Assembly: GCF_900100015.1 (NCBI RefSeq)
Contig: NZ_FNDD01000004.1
Location: 1-64,000 of the forward strand
Direction: 5' to 3'
DNA: 64,000 nucleotides
Source: Vibrio xiamenensis
GTDB lineage: Bacteria > Pseudomonadota > Gammaproteobacteria > Enterobacterales > Vibrionaceae
The notes beneath the pieces were generated by a model. It ran no database searches and was not told the DNA's origin. It saw only the letters and a program-made list of their open reading frames with translations. The position numbers were made by a program, and so were the translations under genes. This document shows, piece after piece, positions 7,891-17,312 of the stretch (position 1 is the first letter of the stretch; each line of letters opens with the position of its first letter).

Positions 7891-10254
7891 ATGCAGCCTC
7901 GGCTTTCGCTGATCCACACCTTAGGCGCGATCAAAACCCCGATCGTGATTCTGAATGGCCTACCCGGCAGTGGTAAGTCGGTGGTTCTCAAGCAGCTTGC
8001 CCAATATCTAAATCGCGATATTCGCACCAGCTTGCCCGAGCCTGCCGACCATCCAAGCGGCGCCGAACTCTTCTGGGACCCGGTCAGCGGCGCGTTTCAA
8101 CAACACCTTCAGCAAGTATTACATCGTTTGCCAAGCCTCGAGCAGCGTGGTCAAACCCTGTTTATGACCGCCTGTTGGGTTGGCGAAAACCATTGGCTTT
8201 CATCAGCCTTGTTGTATCAAAAAGTCACCGTGATAGAGCAGCAGCAACTGTTTATGTCTGAGCACGAAATCCAAGCTTTGCTGCCTGAGGCAAACGCCAG
8301 TGAAGTGTGGCTGCAAACCGCCGGTTGGCCAGTATTGGTGGCGAACTGGGACAATATCGCTGCGCAGCGTGTTCGCCACTCTTGGCTCGATTTTATGCAA
8401 ACGCGCATTTTGCCGCAGTTGCCGTTTCACGAGCAGCGGCTGCTGGTCGCGCTGGCGTTTTGCCCGGTATTGAAACAGAGCGCCATTCACGCCGAGCCGC
8501 TGAATATCGAAACCATGGCCCCACTAGTGCAGCTCAATAGCCTTGCCGAACTGCGCCTTGGCGTGCCCTATTTACGCGCAGTACTCAAAGAGATCGCCAG
8601 TAAAGAAGTGCGACTGTTCCAAGGGGCGATGCGCGTTGTTTCCAAGCATTATCAGCAAAGTGGTCAACGCCTTGAGGCGATTCAGACCGCGATTGAATCC
8701 AATAACCTCGATTTGGCGCTACAGTGGTTTAAACACAGTGGCGGCGGTATGTACGGTTATTACCACGGCTTTCAAGAGCTGGATAAAGTGCTGGCACTGT
8801 TTCCTGAACTCATGCTTAGCCAAGAACTGCATTTAGCGTGGGCGAACATGTTGTCGCTGCTTAAATCGCAGCAGTTTTTGCAAGCGCAGCATTTTCTTGA
8901 AAAGCTATCCCTCGACTCATCAGGGCATTTTGAATCACAAGAAGATCGCGGCATCGTCGCGCTGATGAAAAGTAAGCAGCGTGCTTATTTCTCGCCGCAA
9001 ACGTCTGCGCAGCAACTTCTTCAGCATCGCCAACTGGAAAAGGAACTCGCAGGGCATGACGGTGCGCTGATGAGTTACTACGCGTCAGCATCGGTGACCC
9101 ACTCCAATAATGGCGAATGGTTTCAAGCCTCGGTCTATCAAGACAAAGAGCTGGCCTTGGCGCAAAAGCACGACATTCCCTACCTGATTTTTTATTGCCA
9201 CTTTAATAAAGCACGCTTTGACCTGCGCATGGGCTACCCGGAGCGAGCACTGAGCAATATCGAGCAAGCCGACATTGCCCTTAAGCGCGTCAGTTACTAC
9301 CCGACCCTCACCTTTGAGCGAAACTTTGTTGATTTGGTGAGTGGTATTCACCAGCTGATGAGCGGCAATATGCAAAAAGCTGCCAAGCTGTGGGATAAAG
9401 TCGCCACCCTACGTAAACACTCAGAAATCTGGCCCGACTTTTTGATGCAGTTTCATCTGTTTGGTCTGTGTACCAAGCTGCTCGAACATTCCATGGATGA
9501 CGCGTATCGCTTGCACGACGAACTGCGCTACGAATACCAATTAAGCTTTACCGACGACAGCGGCAACGTGTTTTTCTCTCTGCTGCACATTTTGATTTTG
9601 CAGCAACAAGAGCGCTGGGTGGATGCGCAAAAATACCTCGACATGCTAAATGCAACACCAGAAAGGTTAAGCGCCAATGTGCGCGAACTGCACCATTATT
9701 TGGCGCTGCGCAATCAAGTCGGGCTGATTTGTATTCATCAACAAAAACGCGCCGTAGCGCCGCTCGATAACAGCATTCAAACCACGCCGCTGATGGAAAT
9801 CGCCAGCGAAATTCAGCATATCAAACTGCTGTGGTTTAAACGCGAATACAGCAAAATGCAGTCGCCTCTGGCGGATCTTTTAGTGCGTTGCTATCGATTG
9901 CAATTTTGGTTTGTACTGCTGTTGGAAAGTCAGTGGCTCAATGCGGCGGTGCAATGGTTGTGGAAGAAAGAGAAACAGCGCCATCTGAATACGCAATTGG
10001 AAGAAGCAACTCGCGCTTGGCAGCTGCGCCATCAAGCGCTCAGCATCCAAACTGAGATTGAAGAGCTTAGTGCCAAACAGCTGCAAGTGATTCAACGTCT
10101 GGCCGAAGGTTTATCAAATAAGCAGATCGCCCAGTATTGCGGTATCAGTGAAAGTACCGTCAAATTTCACCTTAAAAATCTGTTTAAACAGTATCAGATA
10201 AAAAACCGCCAGGCCTTATTGGCACTGGCGAAATCCAAAAAGTGGATCAAATAA
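7891..10254 (+). CDS. MalT-like LuxR-family transcriptional regulator (STAND ATPase)
   Basis: 787 residues in the signal-transduction ATPase architecture. A Walker A loop GLPGSGKS at residues 23-30 opens an NTPase domain, a long helical middle (~250-690) resembles TPR-type sensor repeats, and a C-terminal LuxR helix-turn-helix follows (LSAKQLQVIQRLAEGLSNKQ, then ISESTVKFHLKNLF). Proteins of this type oligomerise when they bind an inducer and ATP, then activate nearby promoters. It is shorter than MalT (about 900 residues). It is convergent with the thiohydantoin/ABC operon ending at 10307, which is the best candidate target, though the operon's promoter is 9 kb away. AAGGAAG precedes the start region. 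Confidence 0.85.
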   Translation: MQPRLSLIHTLGAIKTPIVILNGLPGSGKSVVLKQLAQYLNRDIRTSLPEPADHPSGAELFWDPVSGAFQQHLQQVLHRLPSLEQRGQTLFMTACWVGENHWLSSALLYQKVTVIEQQQLFMSEHEIQALLPEANASEVWLQTAGWPVLVANWDNIAAQRVRHSWLDFMQTRILPQLPFHEQRLLVALAFCPVLKQSAIHAEPLNIETMAPLVQLNSLAELRLGVPYLRAVLKEIASKEVRLFQGAMRVVSKHYQQSGQRLEAIQTAIESNNLDLALQWFKHSGGGMYGYYHGFQELDKVLALFPELMLSQELHLAWANMLSLLKSQQFLQAQHFLEKLSLDSSGHFESQEDRGIVALMKSKQRAYFSPQTSAQQLLQHRQLEKELAGHDGALMSYYASASVTHSNNGEWFQASVYQDKELALAQKHDIPYLIFYCHFNKARFDLRMGYPERALSNIEQADIALKRVSYYPTLTFERNFVDLVSGIHQLMSGNMQKAAKLWDKVATLRKHSEIWPDFLMQFHLFGLCTKLLEHSMDDAYRLHDELRYEYQLSFTDDSGNVFFSLLHILILQQQERWVDAQKYLDMLNATPERLSANVRELHHYLALRNQVGLICIHQQKRAVAPLDNSIQTTPLMEIASEIQHIKLLWFKREYSKMQSPLADLLVRCYRLQFWFVLLLESQWLNAAVQWLWKKEKQRHLNTQLEEATRAWQLRHQALSIQTEIEELSAKQLQVIQRLAEGLSNKQIAQYCGISESTVKFHLKNLFKQYQIKNRQALLALAKSKKWIK

Positions 10255-10278
10255 CACAGGAAAGGAGTTAATCGTTGC

Positions 10279-10296
10279 GATAGGCTTTGGCCTATC
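10279..10296. terminator. small hairpin between convergent genes
   Basis: GATAGGC-TTTG-GCCTATC forms a 7-bp stem between the stop codons of the LuxR regulator and the DUF1177 gene. There is no strong T-run on either side, so it is at best a weak bidirectional terminator. Confidence 0.35.
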
Positions 10297-10306
10297 TAAA
10301 GTTGCA

Positions 10307-11245
10307 CTACGCTTGCATTGGGTCGGTCACCAAATGTTGCATCGAGCCATAATGGGCAACTAAGCCGTTAAATTGCTCGGCGTCGTAAAAGTCACATTCA
10401 CCGCGGCCATAGGCTTTGGCAACCTCAATACAAAACTTCGCTGCATAAGCGATGTCGGTTTCGTGGCTTGCGCCGGTGGCGCAGCCTGGTACCGCCACTT
10501 GGGTAGTCAGGGCAAGTCCAACTACCGGCGCATCGGTCGCGGTGGCGGGCTGCATAATGCTGTTAATGTGATAAAGATTGTTGGAATACGGCGTGATGTC
10601 GGCGGTTGAAAGCGGCAAGCACAGCGCCGGCTCTCCGCTGACAAATTCCATCAACCGCAGCAGATCTTCAGCGGGATGAAGAATGTAGCCCTGCTTGACC
10701 GTTGGTGAAATCGCCACGCCGCGCTGATTTAAAAAGCGGTTGCCTTTGGTGGTATCAATCGAAATCACTGCGTCGCAGCGCTCGTCCACTTCGTAACCTA
10801 AAATTTCTGCGGTGGTGACTGGCGAGTCCATAAAATCCACCGGCTTGTGCGGTCGAACTGGCGCATTGGGGCATATGTGAGTGGTGATGATCACATCCCC
10901 GGCTAAACGATCGCCTTTGGCCGCCATGGTCGCAAGTTTGTCCGCTACTGCGAGCGCAGCAATCGCACCATCGGCATCCGATACCAAACCAATGCGCGCA
11001 GGACGTGCGCCAATGCCGCCTAAACGGCCAATCACACCAAGGGTTGGCGCGCTGCCACCTTGTGCTTTTCCTTGAGTGCCGACAATTTCAATCTTCAGCA
11101 CATCGGTAAAACCCTTGCTTCCTGTGACCCTGTCACGTGATACTTTAGTATGATCGCGACCATAGAACTTCTCGGCGACTTGCGCGCCATCAATATGCGC
11201 GTCATCCAACAGCTCATAAAATTCCAATGTCTGTTTTAAGGTCAT
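10307..11245 (-). CDS. DUF1177-family protein
   Basis: 312 residues matching what I know of DUF1177, a family of unknown function often next to DUF917 and hydantoinase genes. Visible features are GVIGRLGGIGARPARIGLVS (residues ~75-95), ITTHICPNAPVRPHKPVDFM with conserved His and Cys that could bind metal or act in catalysis, ISIDTTKGNRF, and GCATGASHETDIAYAAKFC. The ATG at 11245 with AAGGACGG upstream is preferred to the TTG two codons earlier. It is the last gene of the seven-gene operon and is separated from the binding-protein gene by a hairpin. A hydrolytic or isomerising role on the imported ring compound is only a guess from context. Confidence 0.8.
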   Translation of the reverse strand: MTLKQTLEFYELLDDAHIDGAQVAEKFYGRDHTKVSRDRVTGSKGFTDVLKIEIVGTQGKAQGGSAPTLGVIGRLGGIGARPARIGLVSDADGAIAALAVADKLATMAAKGDRLAGDVIITTHICPNAPVRPHKPVDFMDSPVTTAEILGYEVDERCDAVISIDTTKGNRFLNQRGVAISPTVKQGYILHPAEDLLRLMEFVSGEPALCLPLSTADITPYSNNLYHINSIMQPATATDAPVVGLALTTQVAVPGCATGASHETDIAYAAKFCIEVAKAYGRGECDFYDAEQFNGLVAHYGSMQHLVTDPMQA

Positions 11246-11317
11246 AAACAACCGTCCTTGTTGGGATTACCCGAGTTAAATTTGAAACTTCACATTCGGT
11301 TTCAATTGCGTCTTGAT

Positions 11318-11339
11318 TAAGCGCCCTTGTGGGCGCTTA
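11318..11339 (-). other. intercistronic hairpin
   Basis: TAAGCGCCC-TTGT-GGGCGCTTA is a perfect 9-bp stem lying 34 bases after the binding-protein stop and 73 before the DUF1177 start. No T-run follows on the minus strand, so it more likely protects the 3' end of the upstream message or partly attenuates than terminates fully. That would raise binding-protein level relative to DUF1177. Inferred. Confidence 0.5.
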
Positions 11340-11372
11340 TGACTTAACGCTTAGCTTAGTGCTACCCAATCT

Positions 11373-12950
11373 TTATTTGCGGTTTGGTCGGCACAGCCAG
11401 TTGTATTTCGAGAAGTCGTAGTAGAAGCTTTGAATCGGTACGAATTTCATGTCGCTCAAACAGTCGTTAACCGCTTGACGGTAACGCGTGGTTTGCAAGA
11501 ACGCATCGACTTGGTTATCCACAATGTACTTTTGCAGCTTCTTGTAGATGGCGTTACGTTTATCGGCATCCAGCTCAGTACTGGCTTGATCGATCCACTC
11601 ATCCACTTGCTTGTCGTTAAGCCAAGACATCGATGCCCAAGAACCGGCTGATTTCGACGAGTATTGGTTGTAGAACACCGACAGAGGCGATGAGTACGTT
11701 GGACCAAAGAAGATTTGGTTCACGTTTGGCGTCGTCTCTGGCTTGGCGGCGATTTCGGTCACGCGGCTCCAAGGGTCAGCTTGCAATTTGACATCAAAAC
11801 CAATGCTTTGCAGGTTAGCCTGCATCATCAGCGCAATCTCTTCTTCATACGCAGAGCCGGCGACATAGCCGAGCGTTAGCGGAATTTTTTGCCCTGCATA
11901 TTTAGACTTTTTGACGTACTCTGCCGCTTTAGCAAGGTCCAAGTGCGGCGCTTCTAAACCATCTAAAAACGCGTCTTTAAACAGCGATGCCAACGGCCCA
12001 GCCATCGACTCACCTGGGTGCAGCTCGGTATTGGCCAAATCGTAATCGATAGACAAAGCAATAGCTTTACGAATGTTCACGTCATCAGTTGGCGCTAACT
12101 GGTTGTTAAACTTAATGTAATAGCCAGTTGCAGTGCCAAGGTTTTGAATGTGGTAACCCGGAATTTTATCGATCGCCGCCAAGGTTTCACTGGCTTGGTA
12201 TGTACTGCTGAGATCCAGCTCGCCTTTATTGGCTAGTGCTTTGATGGTTGACTCATCTTTGGTGATCAAAAGACGCACTTTCTCGAGTGGGTTTTGTGGG
12301 AAACCTGCGAAGTAATCATGATTACGCTCTAGCACCAAACGGCTACCGCGTTGCCATTCGCCAAGGCTGTAAGGGCCGGTACCCAAAGAGTGAGAAGAAA
12401 GGTAGTCTTCTGACCACTTGCTGCCTTCATTGCCATGTTCAAGCGCTACGCTTTGGTCGATAACAAACAGCAGCGGCGTCATTGCAAGAAATGCAGAAGA
12501 CGGCTGTTTAAGGGCGAATTTCACCGTGTGTTTGTCTACCGCGCTGACGCCATCAGCGGCCAAAAATGGTTTAAAGAAGCCCGAAACACCTTGGTTGATG
12601 GTCAGCAAACGTTGCACTGAGTAGACCACGTCAGACGCTTTCACCTCATCGCCATTTTGGAATTTGGCGTCTTCGCGCAAGTGGAAAGTAAAGGTTTTAC
12701 CATCGCTCGACACATCCCAGCTTTTCGCCAGCAGTGGCTGAATTTTACCTGTGGTATCAGCGGTGGTGAGGCCGTCATACAGGTTTACCGCCATCATGTA
12801 TTCGGTGTAGTCACTGACTTTAGCCGGGTCGATGGTGCCTACAATTTGAATCAAGTTGACGGTCGCGGTGAGGTCATCGTATTTTTCTGCCAGCGCAGGC
12901 TGAGCAGCTAAAAGCCCAGAGACCAAAGCAACAAGCGGTTTGTAATTCAT
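11373..12950 (-). CDS. ABC transporter substrate-binding protein (SBP family 5, DppA/OppA-like)
   Basis: 525-residue periplasmic binding protein with an N-terminal signal peptide (MNYKPLVALVSGLLAAQPALA, cleaved before EK). The family-5 signatures are present: YTEYMMAVNLYDGLTTADTT, then LAKSWDVSSDGKTFTFHLR with AKFQNGDEVKASDVVYS. It would deliver its ligand to the DppB/DppC-like permeases in the same operon. Its genetic partners are a hydantoinase and a DUF917 protein, so the ligand may be a small cyclic amide or thiohydantoin rather than a peptide; that is inference. AAAAGGAA precedes the ATG, 18 bases after the DUF917 stop. Confidence 0.9.
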   Translation of the reverse strand: MNYKPLVALVSGLLAAQPALAEKYDDLTATVNLIQIVGTIDPAKVSDYTEYMMAVNLYDGLTTADTTGKIQPLLAKSWDVSSDGKTFTFHLREDAKFQNGDEVKASDVVYSVQRLLTINQGVSGFFKPFLAADGVSAVDKHTVKFALKQPSSAFLAMTPLLFVIDQSVALEHGNEGSKWSEDYLSSHSLGTGPYSLGEWQRGSRLVLERNHDYFAGFPQNPLEKVRLLITKDESTIKALANKGELDLSSTYQASETLAAIDKIPGYHIQNLGTATGYYIKFNNQLAPTDDVNIRKAIALSIDYDLANTELHPGESMAGPLASLFKDAFLDGLEAPHLDLAKAAEYVKKSKYAGQKIPLTLGYVAGSAYEEEIALMMQANLQSIGFDVKLQADPWSRVTEIAAKPETTPNVNQIFFGPTYSSPLSVFYNQYSSKSAGSWASMSWLNDKQVDEWIDQASTELDADKRNAIYKKLQKYIVDNQVDAFLQTTRYRQAVNDCLSDMKFVPIQSFYYDFSKYNWLCRPNRK

Positions 12951-12968
12951 AACTAAATTCCTTTTAGG

Positions 12969-14048
12969 TTAATTTTGTTCAAAGGGTTGATAGCTGACAT
13001 CTGGGTAACCAAACGCTTTAGGACCAACCACTTCAAGTGCGCGGCTAGAGCGCAGCAATGGATGACACGGAATGCCCAGTACCGCCACTTTTTGGCCGTA
13101 ACGCAGCACTTCGGTGGTAATCGCATGGCCAGTTTCGATATCCAAAATGATGATCAAATCCGGCACACTGCACTTCACTTCTCCGTTGATACGGAAAATG
13201 AGGTTTTCGTTTTGAATGTCGACGCTCGCTTGCTCATTTGAGAAATTGGCAATGCCTTCCAGCTGCAAGTTACCGCGAGTAAACCCGGCCACCATTTTGC
13301 GTTCTAAATCGACAATCTTGCCTTCAAACAGCACTTGGCCGTTCTCTTGGCGACAAATCTGCTCAATCGGGTTGAGATTGGCTTTGTTGGCTTCCATTAC
13401 CGCAAGGCCAAGGTTGCGCGCTTGAGTAACTGTGCCCGGCACCGCGTATTGCTTGACGAACTTACCGCTCATCGGCGCTTCCACCATGCCTGCACCTGCA
13501 CCCATCTGCACCACGCAACTGCGCGCTAAACGCTCAAGCCACAGCTCGCTGACCAGATGTTTGAAAATCACCGTATTACCGTGGGCATCGGACATCGCCG
13601 CTGGCATACTGCAGTGGCCATAAATACTGAACGTGGTCATCTGCATTTCAGGAAAAGCGCGGCCCATGCCATCGCCATCGACCAGCGGAAGATCCATGAT
13701 CGCGGCAATTGCCGCTGGACGAATGCCGTTGGCACCGCCGATTTCCACCGCGATAATGGCATCGACTTTACGTCCAACTTCTTCTTCGATAGCGCGTACC
13801 GCACGCACGATTTCGTTGCCTTCGCAGATCTTTTCCATCGACACCGCTGGCGCACCGATGTTACCAACCGAAATCACCAACGCATCGTCGTCAAGTTCGC
13901 CAAGGCTCATCAGCCGTACTTTGGCGCCGCGGCGCATTTCCGCAATCGCGTGCAGTTTGCCGTAATACGGGTTACCGCCGCCGCCCGTACCCAAAATGCC
14001 GGCACCAATTTCAATCGCTTGAATGTCTTTTTCTGTTAACTCTTGCAT
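12969..14048 (-). CDS. DUF917-family protein (S-methyl-thiohydantoin desulfurase-like)
   Basis: 359 residues of the DUF917 family, which as I recall is now named in Pfam after S-methyl-thiohydantoin desulfurase. Conserved stretches: IEIGAGILGTGGGGNPYYGK (residues ~12-31), EEVGRKVDAIIAVEIGGANG, and PLVDGDGMGRAFPEMQMTTF, whose Asp residues suit an active site. The ATG at 14048 (MQELTEK) has GGAG upstream, and the gap from the hydantoinase stop is a single base. The longer open frame would overlap the hydantoinase gene. In context it could convert a thiohydantoin to a hydantoin that HyuA then opens. The family assignment is firm; the exact substrate is not. Confidence 0.85.
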   Translation of the reverse strand: MQELTEKDIQAIEIGAGILGTGGGGNPYYGKLHAIAEMRRGAKVRLMSLGELDDDALVISVGNIGAPAVSMEKICEGNEIVRAVRAIEEEVGRKVDAIIAVEIGGANGIRPAAIAAIMDLPLVDGDGMGRAFPEMQMTTFSIYGHCSMPAAMSDAHGNTVIFKHLVSELWLERLARSCVVQMGAGAGMVEAPMSGKFVKQYAVPGTVTQARNLGLAVMEANKANLNPIEQICRQENGQVLFEGKIVDLERKMVAGFTRGNLQLEGIANFSNEQASVDIQNENLIFRINGEVKCSVPDLIIILDIETGHAITTEVLRYGQKVAVLGIPCHPLLRSSRALEVVGPKAFGYPDVSYQPFEQN

Positions 14049-14049
14049 A

Positions 14050-15615
14050 TTAAAACTCCAATTCGCCGACCACTTTGACGCGAATGCGCGTGGCATTACC
14101 CGGTAAATACGCGAGCGGAACATCTTCTTGATCGACTAACACGACCGTATCGGCTTTCGCTCCCGCTTCGATGGCTTTGTCGGTGGCGGCTTGTTTTGCC
14201 TGTGCCAGCGCCTCGTCACGAGAAATGTTTTCTAAGCTGAAAATACGGTCGACCTCCCCACTCACCTGTGCAATCGCTGCCCCTACAGCGTTTGCCACAG
14301 AGAAGTGGTTCGGTCTTATGGTTTCCAAATCGCCGATTTGCTGGGCCGCAAGGACCGAGCCACCACCGACGACAATCACAGGAATACGCGCGGCTGACAG
14401 GCGGTTTTTCTCCACCACATCAAAAATAATTTCATCCATCACCGCCAGCGCTTGATTAACCTGTTCAGCATCTAGGCTGGCAACGTTGCTGGCATCGCCC
14501 ACTTCGGCGCGCCCGCTGGCAACGGCGATGTCGGTCGCAGTCAGATCACTGCCGCCAAACACCCAAGCTTTTTCGCTGATTTGATAGCCGACACTGTCTG
14601 GGCCGATGGTGATGTTTGGCTTGGCTTGAGCGGCTTTTTGACGCACTAAGCTGCCGCCGCCAAGGCCAACACTGACCATATCTGGCATGCGAAAGTTGGT
14701 GCGCACGCCGCCAACATCGACCGACATTGCTGCTTGGCGCGGAAAGCCTTGCTGAACCAAACCAACGTCTGTGGTGGTGCCACCGATATCGACCACGATC
14801 GCGTCTTGCTCACCGGAAAGAAATACCGCGCCGCGCATAGAATTGGTTGGGCCGCTGGCAAAGGTCAGCACTGGGTAGCGTTCAACAAATTCGGCGCTCA
14901 TTAGCGTGCCGTCATTTTGAGTGATGAAAAATGGGCAGTTCAGGCCACAAACTTTGAGCGCGTTAGCAAAGGCTTGCACGGTTTTACGGCTCAGCTGACG
15001 CAGGCTCGCGTTAAGAATCGCAGCGTTTTCACGCTCTAAAAGACCGATGCGTCCCACTTCGCAAGACAGCACCACATCGCACTCTGGATGCAGCTCTTGA
15101 ATCAAATCTCGCACTCGATATTCAGTGTCATCGTTGACTGGGCTAAACACGCAGCTGACCGCGACCGAATTAATGCCTTTTTGCTTTAATTCCAACGCGA
15201 TTTGGCTGATGTGCGCTTCATCAAGCGGGTTAATTAAACGACCGTCAAATTCGTAGCCGCCTTTGACCAGATAACAACCGCCATCAAGCATGGTTTGAAT
15301 GTCTTGAGGCCAATCTGCAAACGGCGGCACGCTCAACGTGGCCGGTAAACACACGCGGATCACCGCGGTTTTTTGCAGGTGTTTACGTTCAACCACCGCA
15401 TTGGTGAAATGGGTGGTGCCAATCATCACGCCGCTGATGTTAGCGTGCGATACGCCCGACTGTTCCAACACCACTTTGAGCGCATTCTCGATGCCTGAAG
15501 TGACGTCTGCCGTGGTCGGCTGTTTAGTGGCTGCCAGTACCGTGTCGTTTTGCATGATGACCGCATCGGTATTGGTGCCGCCAACATCAATTCCTATCCT
15601 ATAATTGGATTTCAT
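14050..15615 (-). CDS. Hydantoinase/oxoprolinase family protein (HyuA-type)
   Basis: 521 residues of the hydantoinase A family, which uses ATP to open hydantoin-like or 5-oxoproline rings. The ASKHA-type phosphate motifs are visible: RIGIDVGGTNTDAVIM at the N-terminus and AIVVDIGGTTTDVGLV near residue 270, with SVGLGGGSLVR and VIVVGGGSVLAA further on. It is the A-type subunit only; no HyuB gene is in the operon, as is usual for the copies paired with DUF917. AAGGAG precedes the ATG, which is 15 bases from the ABC ATPase stop. Confidence 0.9.
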   Translation of the reverse strand: MKSNYRIGIDVGGTNTDAVIMQNDTVLAATKQPTTADVTSGIENALKVVLEQSGVSHANISGVMIGTTHFTNAVVERKHLQKTAVIRVCLPATLSVPPFADWPQDIQTMLDGGCYLVKGGYEFDGRLINPLDEAHISQIALELKQKGINSVAVSCVFSPVNDDTEYRVRDLIQELHPECDVVLSCEVGRIGLLERENAAILNASLRQLSRKTVQAFANALKVCGLNCPFFITQNDGTLMSAEFVERYPVLTFASGPTNSMRGAVFLSGEQDAIVVDIGGTTTDVGLVQQGFPRQAAMSVDVGGVRTNFRMPDMVSVGLGGGSLVRQKAAQAKPNITIGPDSVGYQISEKAWVFGGSDLTATDIAVASGRAEVGDASNVASLDAEQVNQALAVMDEIIFDVVEKNRLSAARIPVIVVGGGSVLAAQQIGDLETIRPNHFSVANAVGAAIAQVSGEVDRIFSLENISRDEALAQAKQAATDKAIEAGAKADTVVLVDQEDVPLAYLPGNATRIRVKVVGELEF

Positions 15616-15630
15616 TTTTACTCCTTGTTT

Positions 15631-17310
15631 CTATGCTGACGCTAAAGCTGCTTTGGCGTCAGCATCACTGACATACGGTTTGTGGCGCTCTTCTTCTTCG
15701 CTGATCACCGGAATCGCGCGGATCAAAGCGCGGGTATAGTTGTGATTCGGCATATCAAACAGCGTTTGGGTATCGCCCACTTCAAGCAGTTCGCCGCGAT
15801 ACATCACCGCCACGCGATTGCAAAACTGGCGCATTAGGCTCAGATCGTGGGAAATAAACAGATAGGTCAAACCCAGATCGCTTTGCAGGCGTTCTAACAG
15901 CTCAATCACGCTTTTTTGCACCGACACATCCAGCGCGGAAGTCGGTTCGTCGAGCACCAAAATTTTGGGGTTCGCTGCCAAAGCACGCGCAATAGCGACT
16001 CGCTGTTTTTGCCCGCCAGATAAGCTTGACGGATACATCTCGGCGTACTCTTGTGGCAATTCCACCAATTCAAGCAAGCGGCGAATTTCGCCATCAATGT
16101 CCTGAGATTTTCCGATATATTTGAGTGGTACCGATAGCGTTTGCGCGATGGTGCGACGCGGGTTAAGCGACGCCGCCGGGTTTTGATGCACCATCTGAAT
16201 GCTGTGACGATTGGCCTGATTAGCGCGCCAAGTGGCTAGCGGTTTGGCTTCGATCATGATGTTGCCATCGGTGCAATCAATAATGCCCATCAGCATGCGC
16301 GCAAGGGTGGTTTTGCCAGAGCCAGACTCGCCAGCCAGACCAAACGTATCGCCTTGATTGATGCTTAAATTCAGTGGCTTAACCGCTTTGACTTGCGAGG
16401 TCACACGTCCACGCCAATCTTTTTTGCCGTGAAAGGTTTTGCAAGTTTCAACAAAGCGAACCAACGGCGCTTTTGAGCTTGGCGGTTTTGGTTCTTGGTT
16501 TGGCGCGTAAAGACGCGGAACCGAATCAAACAGCCTTTGGGTATAGGAGTGCTTAGCGCGGTCAAAAATGTTCGCCACACTGCCGTGTTCAACAATGCGG
16601 CCATGCTGCATCACGTACACGCGGTCGGCGGTTTTGCGCACCACGCCAAGGTTATGGGTGATCATCAGTAGCGCCAGTTGTTCGTCTTCCACCAGCTGGT
16701 TAATCAACTTGATGATTTCATCTTGCGTGGTCACATCCAGAGCCGTCCCCGGCTCATCGGCAATCAGCAATTTGGTGGGATGCAGCAGCGCCATCGCAAT
16801 CAAGACTCGTTGGCGCATACCACCGGAAAGTTGCCATGGATAAGCGTTATATACCCGCTCAGTATCGGTCAGCTTGACCTTGTCCAGTACCGCTAAAATG
16901 TGCGCTTTGCGCTCGGCTCTGGTGTATTTCACGCCGCTGGTTTTCTCAACGAATTTCATGATGTCGTTAAGGTGAGTGCGAATGCGAAACACCGGATTGA
17001 ACGAGGTCTGCGGATCTTGCTGAATCATCGACATCACTGAGCCTTTAAGGCTCTCGCGCTTGCTGTGTTCCATACTCAGCAGCGACTCACCATCGACCTT
17101 GATATCACCGCTATTGATCACGATTTGCTGGCTGTTAAGCGTGCCCATCAACATTTTGCTAGTGACACTTTTGCCTGAGCCCGACTCGCCAATCAAAGCA
17201 ACGCGCTCGCCCGGATGAATGTGCAGCGAAATACGATGCAACACTTGGCGCTGACCACCATAGACTTTAAACGCCAGGCTAAAATCGGAAATTTCAATTA
17301 ATGGCTGCAT
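15631..17310 (-). CDS. ABC transporter ATP-binding protein, two fused ATPase domains (DppD-DppF-like)
   Basis: 559 residues holding two complete nucleotide-binding domains of the peptide/nickel importer class. Domain 1 has GESGSGKS near residue 40, LSGGMRQRVLIAMAL and LLIADEPGTALD. Domain 2 has GESGSGKT near 325, LSGGQKQRVAIARAL and LVLDEPTSALD. Fusion of the DppD and DppF roles in one chain is common in this group. It would energise the two permeases just upstream. Two bases separate it from the permease stop, and the ATG follows GAGGT. Confidence 0.93.
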   Translation of the reverse strand: MQPLIEISDFSLAFKVYGGQRQVLHRISLHIHPGERVALIGESGSGKSVTSKMLMGTLNSQQIVINSGDIKVDGESLLSMEHSKRESLKGSVMSMIQQDPQTSFNPVFRIRTHLNDIMKFVEKTSGVKYTRAERKAHILAVLDKVKLTDTERVYNAYPWQLSGGMRQRVLIAMALLHPTKLLIADEPGTALDVTTQDEIIKLINQLVEDEQLALLMITHNLGVVRKTADRVYVMQHGRIVEHGSVANIFDRAKHSYTQRLFDSVPRLYAPNQEPKPPSSKAPLVRFVETCKTFHGKKDWRGRVTSQVKAVKPLNLSINQGDTFGLAGESGSGKTTLARMLMGIIDCTDGNIMIEAKPLATWRANQANRHSIQMVHQNPAASLNPRRTIAQTLSVPLKYIGKSQDIDGEIRRLLELVELPQEYAEMYPSSLSGGQKQRVAIARALAANPKILVLDEPTSALDVSVQKSVIELLERLQSDLGLTYLFISHDLSLMRQFCNRVAVMYRGELLEVGDTQTLFDMPNHNYTRALIRAIPVISEEEERHKPYVSDADAKAALASA

Positions 17311-17312
17311 GG

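Noticed and set aside
13557..14039. 160-codon plus-strand frame opposite the DUF917 gene
   Set aside because: Shadow of a real gene: the minus-strand frame has clear family motifs and a ribosome-binding site.
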